Below, piece by piece: positions 63,785-64,000 of a stretch of 64,000 nt of DNA (within the stretch, counting starts at the first letter, position 1; each line of letters opens with the position of its first letter). The translations under genes and the position numbers were made by a program. Below the pieces are notes generated by a model, which ran no database searches, was not told the origin of the DNA, and saw nothing but the letters and a program-made list of their open reading frames with translations. Origin of the DNA: Candidatus Scalindua japonica (lineage in GTDB: Bacteria > Planctomycetota > Brocadiia > Brocadiales > Scalinduaceae); contig NZ_BAOS01000004.1 of assembly GCF_002443295.1 (NCBI RefSeq), positions 310,001 through 374,000 of the forward strand, in the 5' to 3' direction.

Positions 63785-64000
63785 ATGATTTCCGTTCAAT
63801 CCGTAAGCAAGCAATATCTCGAACAAGTTATCTTTGACAACATCTCTTTTAACCTGAATACCCGTGAACGCACTGCCCTTGTTGGCAGAAATGGACACGG
63901 AAAGACTACATTATTCCGAATGCTCACAGGAGAGGAGCAATGCGATGAAGGTATCATCGCCATTCCAAAAAACTACCGTATAGGATATTTAAGCCAGCAT
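63785..64000 (+). CDS. ABC-F family ATPase, N-terminal part (runs off the window)
   Basis: 72 residues to the right edge. MISVQSVSKQYLEQVIFDNI matches the ABC-F start, followed by the Walker A loop LVGRNGHGKTTLFRML and a YRIGYLSQH end where the Q-loop begins. ABC-F proteins have two ATPase domains and no membrane part; most act on ribosomes (Uup, EttA, resistance types). The subtype cannot be told from this part. The histidine in GRNGHGKTT replaces the more common Ala or Cys. Confidence 0.88.
   Translation, partial: MISVQSVSKQYLEQVIFDNISFNLNTRERTALVGRNGHGKTTLFRMLTGEEQCDEGIIAIPKNYRIGYLSQH

Noticed and set aside
1-64000. CRISPR array, rRNA genes, intact tRNA, riboswitch
   Set aside because: No regularly spaced direct repeats, no rRNA signature sequences, no clean cloverleaf and no recognisable aptamer core were found by eye.

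Overview
The window is about 64 kb of AT-rich bacterial chromosome from a diderm that makes LPS heptose (gmhA, hldE), a flagellum with P- and L-rings, and a PEP-CTERM exported protein. Base composition, the many divergently packed single genes, the geranylgeranyl-reductase-like flavoprotein, the FMN-glutamate-synthase-like protein and the amount of decayed mobile DNA suggest a planctomycete of the anammox group (Brocadiales, Scalindua-like). This is an inference from gene content; no rRNA or anammox marker gene is present to prove it.

Layout. 1-2.6 kb: end of a beta-propeller gene, then an IS91-type element (HUH transposase plus a frameshifted tyrosine recombinase). 2.6-6.1 kb, minus strand: sulfur and Fe-S handling genes (broken cysteine desulfurase, MoeB/ThiF-type enzyme, Nfu scaffold, DUF1858 redox protein, small haem-copper-oxidase-like membrane protein). 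6.5-9.3 kb: an accessory graveyard with a tRNA-Val-like pseudogene, a RAYT pseudogene, a MntA/HepT pair with altered key motifs, an IS21 remnant and an antitoxin beside a toxin stub. 9.8-11 kb: a PEP-CTERM gene behind a sigma-54-type promoter. 11-30 kb: housekeeping and metabolic genes (bioF-like, cutA, MBL hydrolase, gmhA, hldE, rpmE-prfA-prmC, UMF1-type MFS transporter, an ATP-grasp plus M20 peptidase pair, trxB, flavoprotein plus hybrid sensor kinase, DksA/TraR-type zinc protein). 30-33 kb: PhoB/PhoR-like two-component pair, then a shattered phosphatidylserine-decarboxylase-like gene. 33.8-39.8 kb, minus strand: secreted caspase-like protein, FMN-glutamate-synthase-like protein, PqqC/CADD-like haem-oxygenase-fold protein and an aminotransferase.

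40-56 kb is a single-direction flagellar cluster: two lipoproteins, fliK, flgD, flgE, flgF, flgG, flgA, flgH, flgI, flgJ (rod-binding domain only), flgN-like, flgK, flgL, fliW, csrA. Sigma-54-type GG-N10-GC promoter matches lie before fliK, flgF and flgI. The fliW-csrA pair at the end fits the known FliW/CsrA/flagellin translational switch, although no flagellin gene is inside the window.

After csrA come three TPR genes. The last is a 917-residue fusion of TPR, GT1 glycosyltransferase, sulfotransferase and methyltransferase domains, the best candidate here for an undescribed activity (a surface or flagellar glycan modifier). Its 3' end runs into a fragment of an ACR3 arsenite transporter gene. 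60.5-64 kb: an FnIII-type pseudogene, two universal stress proteins, a HAD-like pseudogene and the start of an ABC-F ATPase. I count about ten decayed genes, mostly in the regions carrying mobile elements.
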